A DNA stretch of 60,000 nucleotides from Nematostella vectensis (lineage: Eukaryota > Cnidaria > Anthozoa > Actiniaria > Edwardsiidae), in the NCBI RefSeq assembly GCF_932526225.1, contig NC_064043.1, forward strand, positions 10,957,821 to 11,017,820. The letters run 5' to 3'. Below the pieces are notes generated by a model. It did not search any database. It saw only the letters and a list, made by a program, of their open reading frames with translations, and was not told the DNA's origin. The position numbers and the translations under genes were made by a program. This document shows positions 33,302 through 44,500 of the stretch, piece by piece (position 1 is the first letter of the stretch; every line of letters begins with the position of its first letter).

Positions 33302-36300
33302 ATGACGTCTGTATCAACCCTACCAGCTATAAAGGTTGGAGGTCAGGTCACACAGCAGGTTATTAGAACTGTGCCGTCTTCACCTTCAAAGACAGGTTCC
33401 CTTGGCAGTCCAGGGGCACGATCACTGCGAACAGCACCAAGTAGAGGACAACAAGAACTCAAGAAACAACCAAGCTTTGAAAAAATTGAAACTGCCAGGT
33501 AAAAAAAAGAAAATATAGGTAAAAAAAATTGTATACCAGTGATGTGAGCCAAATTTCTTACCACCATGTACTGGCTTATCCATGATCGTCTCTGTTTTTA
33601 AATGTTTTGTGACAAGAAATATTTATAGAGAGTGGAAGGAGGTTATTTTGACAAACAGCTGAATTTTGATCTATTGTCAGGTATCGCAATACATATGAGC
33701 ATAACCTATGCCTGGACATGCTTCGTGATGGCTTCCACCAGTCATTCTGTGAGCTGTTTAACCTGATGAGACAACAGCGGGAGGAACAGGAACGGCTTGG
33801 TCCAGATAGTGGCCTGGCCAACCAGGTATTACTAGAGGAGGATGCCGACAAGCTGGACCAGCTAAAGTACCACCTGACCACAGCTGAAGCAGCTAAAAGA
33901 AGAGGTATGCCAGGGGCTTAGCCAGGAGCATGGCCCAGGGGGCCCGGGCCCCCCCTTCTAGCAGCCAAAAATACAGTAAATGTATGAGTCATTATTTTAA
34001 ATACAGGAGCAAATGCCTTCACTGGGCCTTTTGGGCCCCCTCCTGTTAAAAATCCTGGCTACGCCACTGTATGCTAGAGCTGTGACTAATAGGTCATTCC
34101 AGCTATAAGCATGCACATGTACTCGAATGGAAACGTACCTCAACTACCCTCATGATGGGCACGCTTCGTTTGATGCAAATGTAAAAGGCAAATGCTGCAT
34201 TCCAGTAGTTGAGGTAGGTTTCTTGCGTGTCAAGCTTATAGCTTGAATTACTATATGTGTCCATTGTGGTTTTGGATCAAATATTCCAATTTTAAACCAC
34301 CAAATAAAAACAAGATGAAGCAAGGTGGGAGATCTCCATTTTTTGAAAAAAATGACCACTATTTTGACCCATATTTCCTTCAACAGGTAAAATGGACCAT
34401 GTGTACAGCAGTCTGTTAGCACTAGCTCAGTACTTTGAGCAATCTGGAGATGCTTGGCTATCAGACCATTTCTACAGTTCATGTCTAAAAACTAGCCTTA
34501 AAATCCGTGGAGATGGGAGAAGAAAGGAATCTGAAGCTAACTGTAATGTTGGACTTTCTCTTGAGAAAAAAGGTATAGATAAGGTTGTTATAACCTGCAA
34601 CAAAAATATACTTATTTAGCATTACTTAAATACTGGGATGTATTATTTGAATATTTGATAACAATAAGCAAATAAGCAAATCTAATTTTCAGTCAATTTT
34701 TGCTTGGTGTTATGCCCCATATATACTACGTGAAAAATCCCCTTCTCACATCAATACTTCCTGAGACTCTGAAACAGTTGTTAAAATTTACTCCCTGTGA
34801 GTAGAGAGTTTTGTGGTCTCTGAGTTTGTTGCTGTTTTCTAAAGGAATGATATTCAAGGCTATGACTCAACTTTTCTCACTCTTCTTGTAGGTGATCTTT
34901 ATAAAGCAGCCGAGTATTTTGAGTCATTTTATAACCTGACTAAAGGAAGAATATGGCAAATGGACAGTGGAGAAAACTTGCATTCAATGTCTTGTGAGAA
35001 TCTAAGGCGAGTCTACACTGCTATTTCTGACTTGGTAAGTATACCTACTGGATCCCATACTCTGCTTGCAAGCATTTTCTCATAGAAAATGAATAAGAAA
35101 CCAATGTTTAACAAAGTTAAAATAATTAGCATGTACATAATTGTTAATTATTTTGTTTAATGATAGGTAACTGAAGAAGATGTCAGGGCTGGTATAGGAT
35201 ATCTGCTGAAAGCATATGAAATGGCCAAAGAGAGTAAGAAAATACCCCTCCTTGCCCCTATATGGTTTGAGGCTCACTGCACTGACCCCATGGTGCACCT
35301 TCCTGTGCCCATTTGATAGATACCACACCCCTAATTCTGTAACAGGTCAATTGGGATCCAAAAATACCATAAAAGTTTGTTACTCAGGGAATGTTTCCAT
35401 GACAAAAGGTCTTTGATATCCCTATCACTTTTGTATCATACTGTATTTCTCTGGGATTATAAGTATTGTATGGGCTATAGAGCAGCCCAAAGGGGGCGGT
35501 TGAACTCTCACAAACTAAAAATATAATGTTTAATAAATCACCATTTTGCCATGTTGTGGGACCTCAGCGAATCCAAAATCCTTGTCTTGTGTGCTGTAGC
35601 ACCTAGTGAATCAACCGTCTAAACCATTTTTAGACGGGTTTTATGTTTTCACTGTCTCGTTATAAGCCATTTGACTGTAAACAGTAAAGAAAATTGATTG
35701 GTCATGGTGGTATGATGTGTGGTGGTATGACTAAGTGCAATTCCTGGACAAGAGTGGATTTTGATTTTTCAATGGCTGAGCAAAAACCAATTTGGCTATG
35801 AAAATGGTCAAGAATAGGGTCCTCTGCCCCCAGGCCCTTCCACTCCTTGCCCTGTATCGTCATTTGACTTGCTTTCTCATAAGTTAAGCAGTCTCCATCA
35901 CCACCACCTGTAGGTTAGTACTTGACTTGGTCTCTTTTATTTGTTCAGGTGGAGATACAAGACAAGAGGGACTTGCAGGATATCGACTGGGTGCAGCTTA
36001 TGAGTCTGTTGGTGACCCAGAGACTGCTCTCTTGGTAAGCAAATATTTCTAAATAAGGAAAGGTAAGTATTTAAGTTATTTCCCAATAGCTCTAATGATA
36101 TTAGTTAAATATATTTGTTTTTTTCTCCACAGTATCACAATGGATACTTAGAGAAGTGTCAACAGCTCCAGGATGACGTTGGGATGGGAAGAGCTTGCCA
36201 GGCACTAGCAAGAGCCTATGAAATGTAAGTAAAACGTTTCATTGACAAAACTTGCTACTGTAGGTCTATTGTGGGTTAAACTACATGTTACATAATCGGC

Positions 36301-37611
36301 GAAATAAGGATCACAGGTAGCCCAGTGTTTTAGTATGTCAGACTGAAACAGGATGGATATGGGTATCATCAACATAGACACAATAAGACTGACTGACAAC
36401 AGCACAATTTGAAAAGCTGTTTACTTGTTTATTACCTCTATTACTTCTAACCAGCTTTGATTGCACACAATTATCATTGATATAAAATCTCGCTGTATTA
36501 CAGACAAGGGGATGTTGGCAGTGCCATGAAATACTTGGAGATGTTTGTTGAGCTGGCTGATAGAGCCAAACAGTTGCCTGAGCAACAGAAGGCATGCTTC
36601 TCCCTGGGGTCCATGTACAACTCACAGGTAAGGTTGATGATCATGCGGAAGACAGTTTCTGTCATGTGTACAGTACATAGCTGTCAACCTCGCTTTAGGA
36701 AAAATCTTGAGAAAATACAGTGAATGTATCAGAAGTACCAAGATAGCTAATGCGGGAGAATACAGTAAATGTAGGATATTTTCAAGAAAATTAGGCGTAG
36801 GAAAAGGTTAAAAATCTTGAGACTCCAGCTAAATATGGGAGATTTGACACTGTGTACCACTGTTATTAATTTTTCAAGAGTTTTTTTAAAAAATGGAGTG
36901 TATATTTTAGAAGAGAAGGTATTTAATAAAGGGGTTGTTTTGCATCTTATTATGGGTATTATTGAAGTAGAGTAATAACCACAAAAAAGGTATTCACCTT
37001 AGCTCTTCTGGGTCAAAGAAGAGGTTGGAGCATGGTTTGTTTAGACTGAGACTTTGATTTGATGTTGAGAACACATCACATTATTCAAAGCAATTTTTGT
37101 TTTTTACTGTTCTCCTCAGGGGAAATACTTGGATAGTGTCAGAATGTTCCAAAGGGCGTATGAAATAGCACAAGATCTCCACAACCCTGTGATAACAGAG
37201 CAGGCACGCATTCAACTTGGAATTGCAAGCGGCCATGTTGTGCTGAGTGGCTATGCTTCCTGCATGAATGACGTTAACAAACCAAACATCATCCGCATTC
37301 TAGACTTCAAGAGCACACGAGAGGACTCTTTCTCTGGACTTGAAAAACCATTAAAAGGATTCCGGCCTATTTCAAGTGATGACGACAAGCAGTCTCGCCA
37401 AGAAGTTATCATGAAAAAGGAGGATAGAACAGGGGAGTCAGGTGTTGTGGAGGAAACCCAGGAGCCTGCTGTTGATGAGGAGGTAGAGGGAGCTGGAGAT
37501 GAAAATGCTGCTGATGGAGAGGAGGGTGATGTGGAGGAATCACCCAAGGAGAGCTCTGATTCGGGTGTGACGAGCGAAGGGGATGAGATCAACAAGGAAA
37601 ACAGTTCTTGA
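33302..37611 (+). CDS. TTC29: Tetratricopeptide repeat protein 29-like (exons 33302..33498, 33681..33904, 34387..34572, 34892..35034, 35167..35233, 35949..36034, 36133..36224, 36504..36627, 37120..37611)
   Basis: TPR scaffold protein; the vertebrate relative is a ciliary/sperm-flagellar protein involved in axonemal function. Nine coding exons join in phase to 536 residues plus stop. The N-terminal 65 residues are Ser/Pro-rich and disordered. The next exon holds RYRNTYEHNLCLDMLRDGFH and QSFCELFNLM, a family-typical start. TPR helices follow: VYSSLLALAQYFEQSGD, LYKAAEYFESFYNL, GYRLGAAYESVGDPETAL, ACQALARAYE, GDVGSAMKYLEMFVELA and SVRMFQRAYEIAQDLHN. The tail (about residues 460-536) is very acidic (EEVEGAGDENAADGEEGDVE) and probably lineage-specific. 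The ATG is at 33302, after an acceptor TTTCAG at about 33266 that leaves about 35 bases of 5'UTR. Identification rests on order and phrasing of the TPRs; another TPR protein is possible but less likely. Confidence 0.8.
33906..34074. mobile_element. 159-bp hAT-like MITE with 5-bp duplication, inserted at a TTC29 splice donor
   Basis: CAGGGGCTTAGCCAGGA (from 33911) and TCCTGGCTACGCCACTG (to 34069) are imperfect inverted ends. TATGC occurs on both sides (33906-33910 and 34070-34074). The left duplication overlaps the donor G-GTATGC of TTC29 exon 33681..33904, so the element begins six bases after the exon. Confidence 0.85.
34093..34252. repeat. Inverted repeat (foldback) in TTC29 intron 2
   Basis: ATTCCAGCTATAAGC (about 34096) and ACGTACCTCAACTAC (about 34133) are inverted as GTAGTTGAGGTAGG (about 34207) and GCTTATAGCTTGAAT (about 34237). 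The arms are about 55 bp and imperfect. Confidence 0.65.
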
Positions 37612-37863
37612 AGTGCTGTCTTGAATTATGCATCAGTTCAGCAAACATCCCATGTTTGGAGTTGATAGCAGTTGGGCACACCGGTGCTTTTCACATCAAT
37701 ATAACATGTTTATCGTAACAGTCATTCCAGAATTTGTGTGTACTTTTTCATGACTTAAATGTAAATAGTTTAACTTTATGACAAAGAATTTGAAATAGTC
37801 TTACTGCTTCAGTCCTGAATTCAATGCAATATAATATGATGGTTTATGAATGTTGCAGTTGTA

Positions 37864-37869
37864 AATAAA
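37864..37869 (+). terminator. Poly(A) signal of TTC29
   Basis: AATAAA 253 bases after the TTC29 stop. The opposing p62 signal lies at 37920-37925, so the two transcripts end tail-to-tail with little or no overlap. Confidence 0.75.
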
Positions 37870-37919
37870 CTACAATAGCTAAAGACAAGTGTTGAATTTT
37901 TCCCATTGCTTTATTTTTT

Positions 37920-37925
37920 TTCCAT
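37920..37925 (-). terminator. Poly(A) signal of the p62-like gene
   Basis: TTTATT on the plus strand is AATAAA on the minus strand, 125 bases beyond the p62 stop codon at 38050. Confidence 0.7.
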
Positions 37926-38049
37926 TGACACCCCATATAATATTATAGTATGAGCTGACAATTGAATCTTATGAAATCCTGCACTAAATTATTAGATTAC
38001 ATACAGTGAAAAAGCTACATAGCCCAAGAGTTCAAACCAAGGCAATGGT

Positions 38050-40910
38050 CTACTTCTTTCCCTCAAACTGAATGGCATCCAGCACTTTGCCAATATCGTA
38101 CTCCTTGGACTTGATAAGCTGGGCGAGCCATCCACTATCATCCTCAAACCCCATGGCACGCATCTGGGCTATAGCCACCTCTAAGGGGTCCACAGGTGCC
38201 TCATCTGTACCCTCTGCTGCCCCTCCCTGATCCTCAGTTGTGTTCTCTGACTGGTTTTCTTTGTCAACCAACACATATCCTTCTCCATGCTCGGTGTCCT
38301 GTGTTCAGATATAGTTATATGCAAAATTATTTTCTATGCACCTGTTCATTGACACCCTAATTCCCAGACAACATTTTGGATCCTTGGAGTTGTTTATCAA
38401 AAAAATGGGTAATTACTGGGCCTGTTATCAACATTTTGAGTTCAGCTGTATAGTCCTATAGTCATTTTCTATGTTAAAAGTAGAGGCTGTGGTTTATAAG
38501 AGATTCTACACGTTGACCAGCAATTGTTAATAGTGTAAATTGCTAGAGTACTTGTCTAACTCAAAAACAAAACGATAATGCCAATAAACATAAAGCAAAG
38601 TGGTTACACCAAGTCTATGGTGTTATTTATTTCATAAGACTATACCATAGGGAGGCTGTCTGTGGCTTCTGCTGTTTTTCCATCTCTTTCTTCCTTGTGC
38701 TTGCCATGTTTTCCTTTCTTGTGGGCCTTTTTCTCGTTCTCACTGTCACTGGAGCTGCTGCTTGAGCTGCTGGAAGAAGAGGAGGAGGAACTATCCTTGG
38801 GGTACTTTTTACCATGCTTTTTGTGGGAGCAGTTGCATTTTCCTTGGCAGCAATCTGTAAAACAGGGTTAAAGTGAGTTATTGCACACCATAGAATATGA
38901 ATGGAACAGCATTTTTTTTTAAAAGCATTACACAGATTGAAAATTGGCATGCTAGAAAAACATTAGGAACTGTAAAATTAACTGTGGCAGAGAGTCAAGG
39001 GAGGCGCACACGCAATATTTTCGATTGCGCTACCACATTTTTATCCCTCTGCCGTCACGAATCTTATGTTCGCTATTGAGGAAGGTAAGTCTGTCCCATT
39101 CCACAAGTAGATAAATCAGATTTCCTTTCTCCTACAAATATAGCCTAAGCCAAACACAGTGCTATAATGTCAACAATTACCTTGCTCATCATCAGCATAA
39201 GTGTGGACTTCAACTCCCATTGGGCCTAGAAAGGAGGCCAGTGCTTCTCCCATGTTGTGCAGAAAGGGTGGTCCTACTGGGACCTCCTGTCCTTGTTCTT
39301 CAGCAGATGTACCAGGTTGTGGCTGCTCAGTACTCTCTTTGGCTTTCTCCTGATGCCGATTGCACCTAGGGCCTCTTCCCTTGCCACAATGCCCCCTGGG
39401 ACCTCCACAGCGGCGGCCAGGGCCCCAGAAGTGACCTCTGTGGCCATGCTTCCAGGGCCCAAACCCTTGGGCAAAGTGTTGAGGCCCAAAAGGTGGTGGT
39501 GGGTTGGCAAACGGACCATGGAAATGTGGATGGGCCCGTGGGGTGCAAATGCGGAGCATCTCATGCTCACGATGAAGACCTTTGGCTTCACATTTCATGC
39601 ACAAGTCAAAGTCAGGGCAGATGACGCACTTGAAGCGGGTGCCCATGATGTTGACATTGCACCCATCACATACAACGCCGGGGTGAATGGCGTTTGAGGC
39701 CCCAGAGTCATCTGAACCTAAAAACACATAAGGGTCAATATAAAGTAGACATTTTTATCATGAATGATGGTGAATAATAATACACACATAAAAAATATTG
39801 CAAGTTTTGAACATGAAAAAGGATTGAAAAAATATTTTGACTTTAGACGAAAGGCAATCAAGTATTTAGTTATAAAATTGGATGTTAGTTAAAATGTGCT
39901 GAGTAATCATTTACAAAATATACTGGTCAATTCAAATATAGGAGGTGTAGGGGTGTAACATAGTTTGGATTATGATTCTTTACCTTCGGGGGGTATGGGC
40001 ACTTCACCAACGGGCTTGATGAAAAGGCGAAACACATTTCCATTTAGACTGCCAAGGGCTTCAACCAATTCCTCATCACTAGAGAAAGTTACGAGTTCTT
40101 CGTCAGAATCTGGAAAATACACAAAACAAGTATAAACAAGCAACGTTTTGCAACAGTGATTATTAGAACCGGGTTGGAAAAAAAATAATAAAACAGAACT
40201 TTCTGAGGCAAAGGTGACGACAACAAAAATTAAAGGGGGGGGTAAGGGTTTTAATATAGCAATGGTATATCTTTTAGATACTTTTTGCAGTGTCATAAAG
40301 TAGAAAATACAATCTGGGTTAAAATAATTCTTTAGTTGTAAATAAAGCAAGGACTAGAAAATTTTTTCAGGCATTTCTGCCTAGTCATGGTTCTTTACAG
40401 TTAAACATTTTCGTTAAAATTTCTTTGAAACTGTCGTAAATCAACTTTCTTCGTAATGCACAGATAATGTGAATATAAGTACGTTAAAAATTCTGTAACA
40501 CAAATCTGTAAAAACAAAATAACAAACGCAATTTTGGTTTCATGTGTTTCCTTTTTTTTGCAGTGTCATGCTAAGCTCCATCTTCGTCTCAATCGAACCC
40601 ATATAAAAAAAAACGGAAAACATGTATCATAACTAAATTTAACAAAATCACAAATTGTGAATGCGGTTAGGTCGATTTTTTTTTCACCTTTGATTAAGCT
40701 ATAGAATCGTAACATTTAAACAAAACAGTGTAAAAGGCTTATACCTTTCCAGTAGAGTCGAATCCCTCTGCCTCGAACGTTAGGAAAAACCGACTGGACT
40801 TTCTGAACCAAATAGTCATAGTTGGTTGAAACTCCTTCGTCGACGGCGAAACGTCTGATCTCTTGGTTGCCGTCATCTTGGAGAAGATAAGCTTTCACGG
40901 ACAAGGACAT
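38050..40910 (-). CDS. SQSTM1: Sequestosome-1/p62-like autophagy receptor (exons 40910..40745, 40109..39984, 39717..39181, 38854..38646, 38298..38050)
   Basis: Cytosolic selective-autophagy receptor and signalling scaffold that polymerises, binds ubiquitinated cargo and links it to LC3/Atg8. Five exons on the minus strand join in phase to 428 residues. The PB1 domain (residues 1 to about 92) has the acidic OPCA-like [20 protein letters not shown] and the basic KAYLL/IRR side. The ZZ zinc finger starts [20 protein letters not shown], followed by [16 protein letters not shown] and REHEML. A His/Gly/Pro/Cys-rich linker ([19 protein letters not shown]) and a Ser-rich stretch follow (about 15 serines). 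GEGYVLVD is a plausible LC3-interacting motif with acidic context. The C-terminal UBA reads [22 protein letters not shown] to GKVLDAIQ. No DPSTGE-like KEAP1-binding motif was seen. The start ATG at 40910 is the first in frame. Confidence 0.9.
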
Positions 40911-41599
40911 GGTTGTCTTGTTTTTGATCCTTTGCGTCTCAATGTTTTAGCTACGGTTGTGTATTCTTGGTCGACGAGCGATCGCTTTGGGCGATATCTT
41001 TTGCTTGAAGGCTTTTATACTGCGAGAGATTTTTCAACGTCACCGAAACGTAGCAAGTTTAGAACTGCAAACTTGCTGTTATCATCCGCAAAACAATAAT
41101 ATTTTGCATCGTCACCGAGTTTTATTCCCAGTGCGCAGAATCAGACTTTATTTTTAGCAACATGATGTCATTGTAAGCAACACAATCATAATTGACAATA
41201 GCGCTCTGGAAAATTCTAGAATACCCGAGATAGTGGTAATTTTGCTGTATCATCGTCGCCTAAACCATTTCTATTTTCGTTCACAGTCTTGCCAATGTTT
41301 TTGTTTATTTATTTTTGTGCATGGTGCTTGAAAGAGAGACCCTGGGAAAGAGTTGGCACCATATTAGGTGAGGGATGGGCAAAGTGCTCTTTCAAATGAT
41401 CGAATAACGAGCCACGTACGCACTTGGAGACGAGAGAGCACCATATCGATAAATGTCCTATATAATTTTGTTGTACAAATTGTACTATTCTCGCTAAAAG
41501 TGAAACAGTTGGTTTTGAGTGCAATGCTACTGATTTTTCGTATTGAAAAAGGGCAAATTTGAGCGTGAATAAGAAGTTTTTGTAAGGGACGTTTTTGAC
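40911..41599. promoter_or_regulatory. Divergent promoter region between the p62-like gene and ATP7
   Basis: The two genes face away from each other with under 700 bases between start codons, so core promoters and 5'UTRs of both must lie here. No TATA box was identified with confidence. Confidence 0.5.
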
Positions 41600-44500
41600 A
41601 TGTCACGGGAGATATCAACCGAAAGTGTCCCCGAGCCAATGGTAAGTTTTATAGAAGATTTGAGAATATTTCGTTAACAATTTATCCACGAATAAAGTAG
41701 AAATACGTTTCAAATAATAAAACTTATACTCAAAATTGAATTTTGCCTGTGTTGCGAAACTAAATTTCTTCTACTCTTCCTTGTGTCTTATCTGTTTCCT
41801 GTCACGTGATCTTGATTTGCTTGTAAAGAAAACATGGCGGGATTTGGGAAAGGTACAAATTCCCAAAAATCGCCATGAAATAATAAATCGAATAACTCTT
41901 ACCCGTCCAGACAAGTAAAGGACTCCGCTAGAAGTCAGGGGTCTCATCCGAGTATCTTATTTCCTCAATTCTATTGCGTAATCGAGAGATATTTGCGAGA
42001 GACGAGTTGTGTATGTCAACCGTGTCGAATCACTCGCGAAAGTAAACCACAACTTCTATTCAACTTCTGAAATGGGGTCAGTCTAGTGGATATTGTGCTT
42101 GACTGGTAGAATGATTGAAGAGTCCATCAAAGTCTGTGAAAAGGTCTTGGAGATTTCTTCGTAAAATGGAACCAAAGGTATGAGTAATTCAATCATGTAA
42201 AGATTCTCTCCTGGATCGGCATGGTGAGATCAGAATCTGTGGAAAAATAAATATAATGTGATAGAATATCATGCGATATCGCCAAAAAATCATCTGTGAA
42301 TTGTGACAACTACGTCAATAGTACTGGATAATCTCTCTATTGTAAAAATCACTTTATGTTGATCATAATGTGTTTATCTAGTGTTTGGGTTTATAAGCTA
42401 TCAAACTCTCTAACCGAGCGTGTAAAATGGTTTGATAAAAAATACTTAAAAGGCATATATCATTATTCAATGTTCAATAAATCGCCCAATAGGCTATGTT
42501 ATAGGTAAATATATAGTAAAAAGTATCACATCTTTCCGTGTCATGCACATGCCCCCTTGCCTTTGTAGATATAGAGGCTGGTTTCCATGTAATTGCACTC
42601 AATCCCACACTGTTACACAAGCTCAGATAATCACAGTCTAGGGCATACAATTATATGGAAAATCACCCTGCGTTCGTGTGCAGTTATATGGAAACTACAT
42701 TGCGATAATAATGTGATAATGTGGTCGCTTGCCACCATAGGGTCATTTTACCTTATTCTTCTTTATTTTCGAGTGTCTTAATTTTTGCAGATATTTTCTT
42801 AGCACATTTCGCAAGTACTTAATTTCACGATCGTGCAGAAAAATGTGATTGCAGGGGATTTAATTTTGTCAATGGTACCTCCAATCTCTATCATAGATTT
42901 TTCTTTATCTAAAGTTTGAGCTTGCGAATTAATAAAATAAGATAGTTGTGATTTAATGTAATCAAGTGCAATCATATGGAAACCAGAGTAAACAGACAAA
43001 CAAGTAACCATCTTATATTCCATAGAAATTTCAACAACTCATGTCAAAACTATCCTGTTCCCCTTTGGAAAATGAACATTCATGTTTCAATCAGGGTAGT
43101 TAACGATGTCTATTATTCTGGTTTAACAACCTCTTAAAAAGCTTTTTTTTCTTTCTTGAAAACTAAAATGCTTTTGTTGTAGCCCAGTCATAAAATGCAT
43201 TTTTTTTATTGTCTCAAAATTGATCTTGTTATACATTGACTATAACACTTTTTAAATTATTATTTTTTTATTAAATTGAAATCAAATTTTGAATTAATAA
43301 CTTTAATTTATTAGATCGGACCAACAGAATAACTGTATTTCCTATGGTCCCATTTTTCCAAACTTCATCTTTAGAATATTCTGAATTATCCTGCAATTAT
43401 TCTTGTTCAGGTTTAACCCAGAACTCATGGGTATTTAATCTTTCTTTTGTATTTGATAGAATAGAAAAGATTACAGGTAATCCAAGCTCAGTGTGTGATC
43501 ACATTATGTTTTCACTTTTAGTTTGTAGTGAACACATCCACTCTTCCCTCCCCAGCAGTGACATATCCACTCCACCCACCTCGGCAGTGACAAACGAATT
43601 CAAGATTTCATCCTAAGATAGATACCCTCACCCCTTCTATGATCTTGAATGTCTTCATCACCCTAAAATCAAATAAAGTGAAAAAGGAATAGATATTTAT
43701 TTCTTGAAAGCTAGTACCCGAATCCTTAGCGGGGAGGGTTATGGTAGTAGTTAGTCCCGATCTCCCCAAACCATGTCTGGGCTGACCGCCATGGTCATAA
43801 CCGTAGGGCAAGTTGGATAAAAAATGTGTGCTTTCTGAGAAAATAGAATTTAAATATTGAAGTGAGATTGGTCTTGATGGCATGTAAAAGGATCACACTA
43901 AAATGATGTGAAAGAATTTGCAAAAATATTGAATTCTGTGTGAGCTAGAAGCGAATTAGTACAGCTTATGGTGTCTAGCCAGCCAGAGCTTGCTATGTTA
44001 CCTCTCTTCTTGTATTGGGGGAGACCTAACAGTGTAACTCACAAAATACTCACCCAGGTAGCTTATAATTTCATTTAGACTACATTGAAGACATGCCAAC
44101 ATGTAAAAATATTATCAAGTTTTGAAGAGTTTATTTCATAATAGAATAAATGGCTCATTTGTACTCCCATAGAGACGCGATGATTAACATGATCACACAC
44201 TGTGAGAGCTTGTGGTAACTGTTGAAAGATCGCTTAAATAATGTTAGTGCTTTGAAGATTGATGTTTTTTTTTTTTTTGGAAAGCAATCCTTTTGAATAG
44301 ATTGGGGCCACCTTGAAGGGCTCCAAAATGCCCTTGCATCTTGGTTCTCAAAGATAAAACACTTGGCTAACTTTTCCCTATCAGCCTTTATTTTACTGTA
44401 GATCAGTTTGTTATTATTAAAGATCTTTCCTTTGATCTTTAGGCTACTATTATTGGTCAGGTTTAGTTAGAGCCTGTTGCCCTTGTAGCAGCACACATTG

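Noticed and set aside
41825-41852. ATG exon MAGFGK with donor GTACAA in ATP7 intron 1
   Set aside because: Its phase does not fit ATP7 exon 2 and no other acceptor exon is seen.
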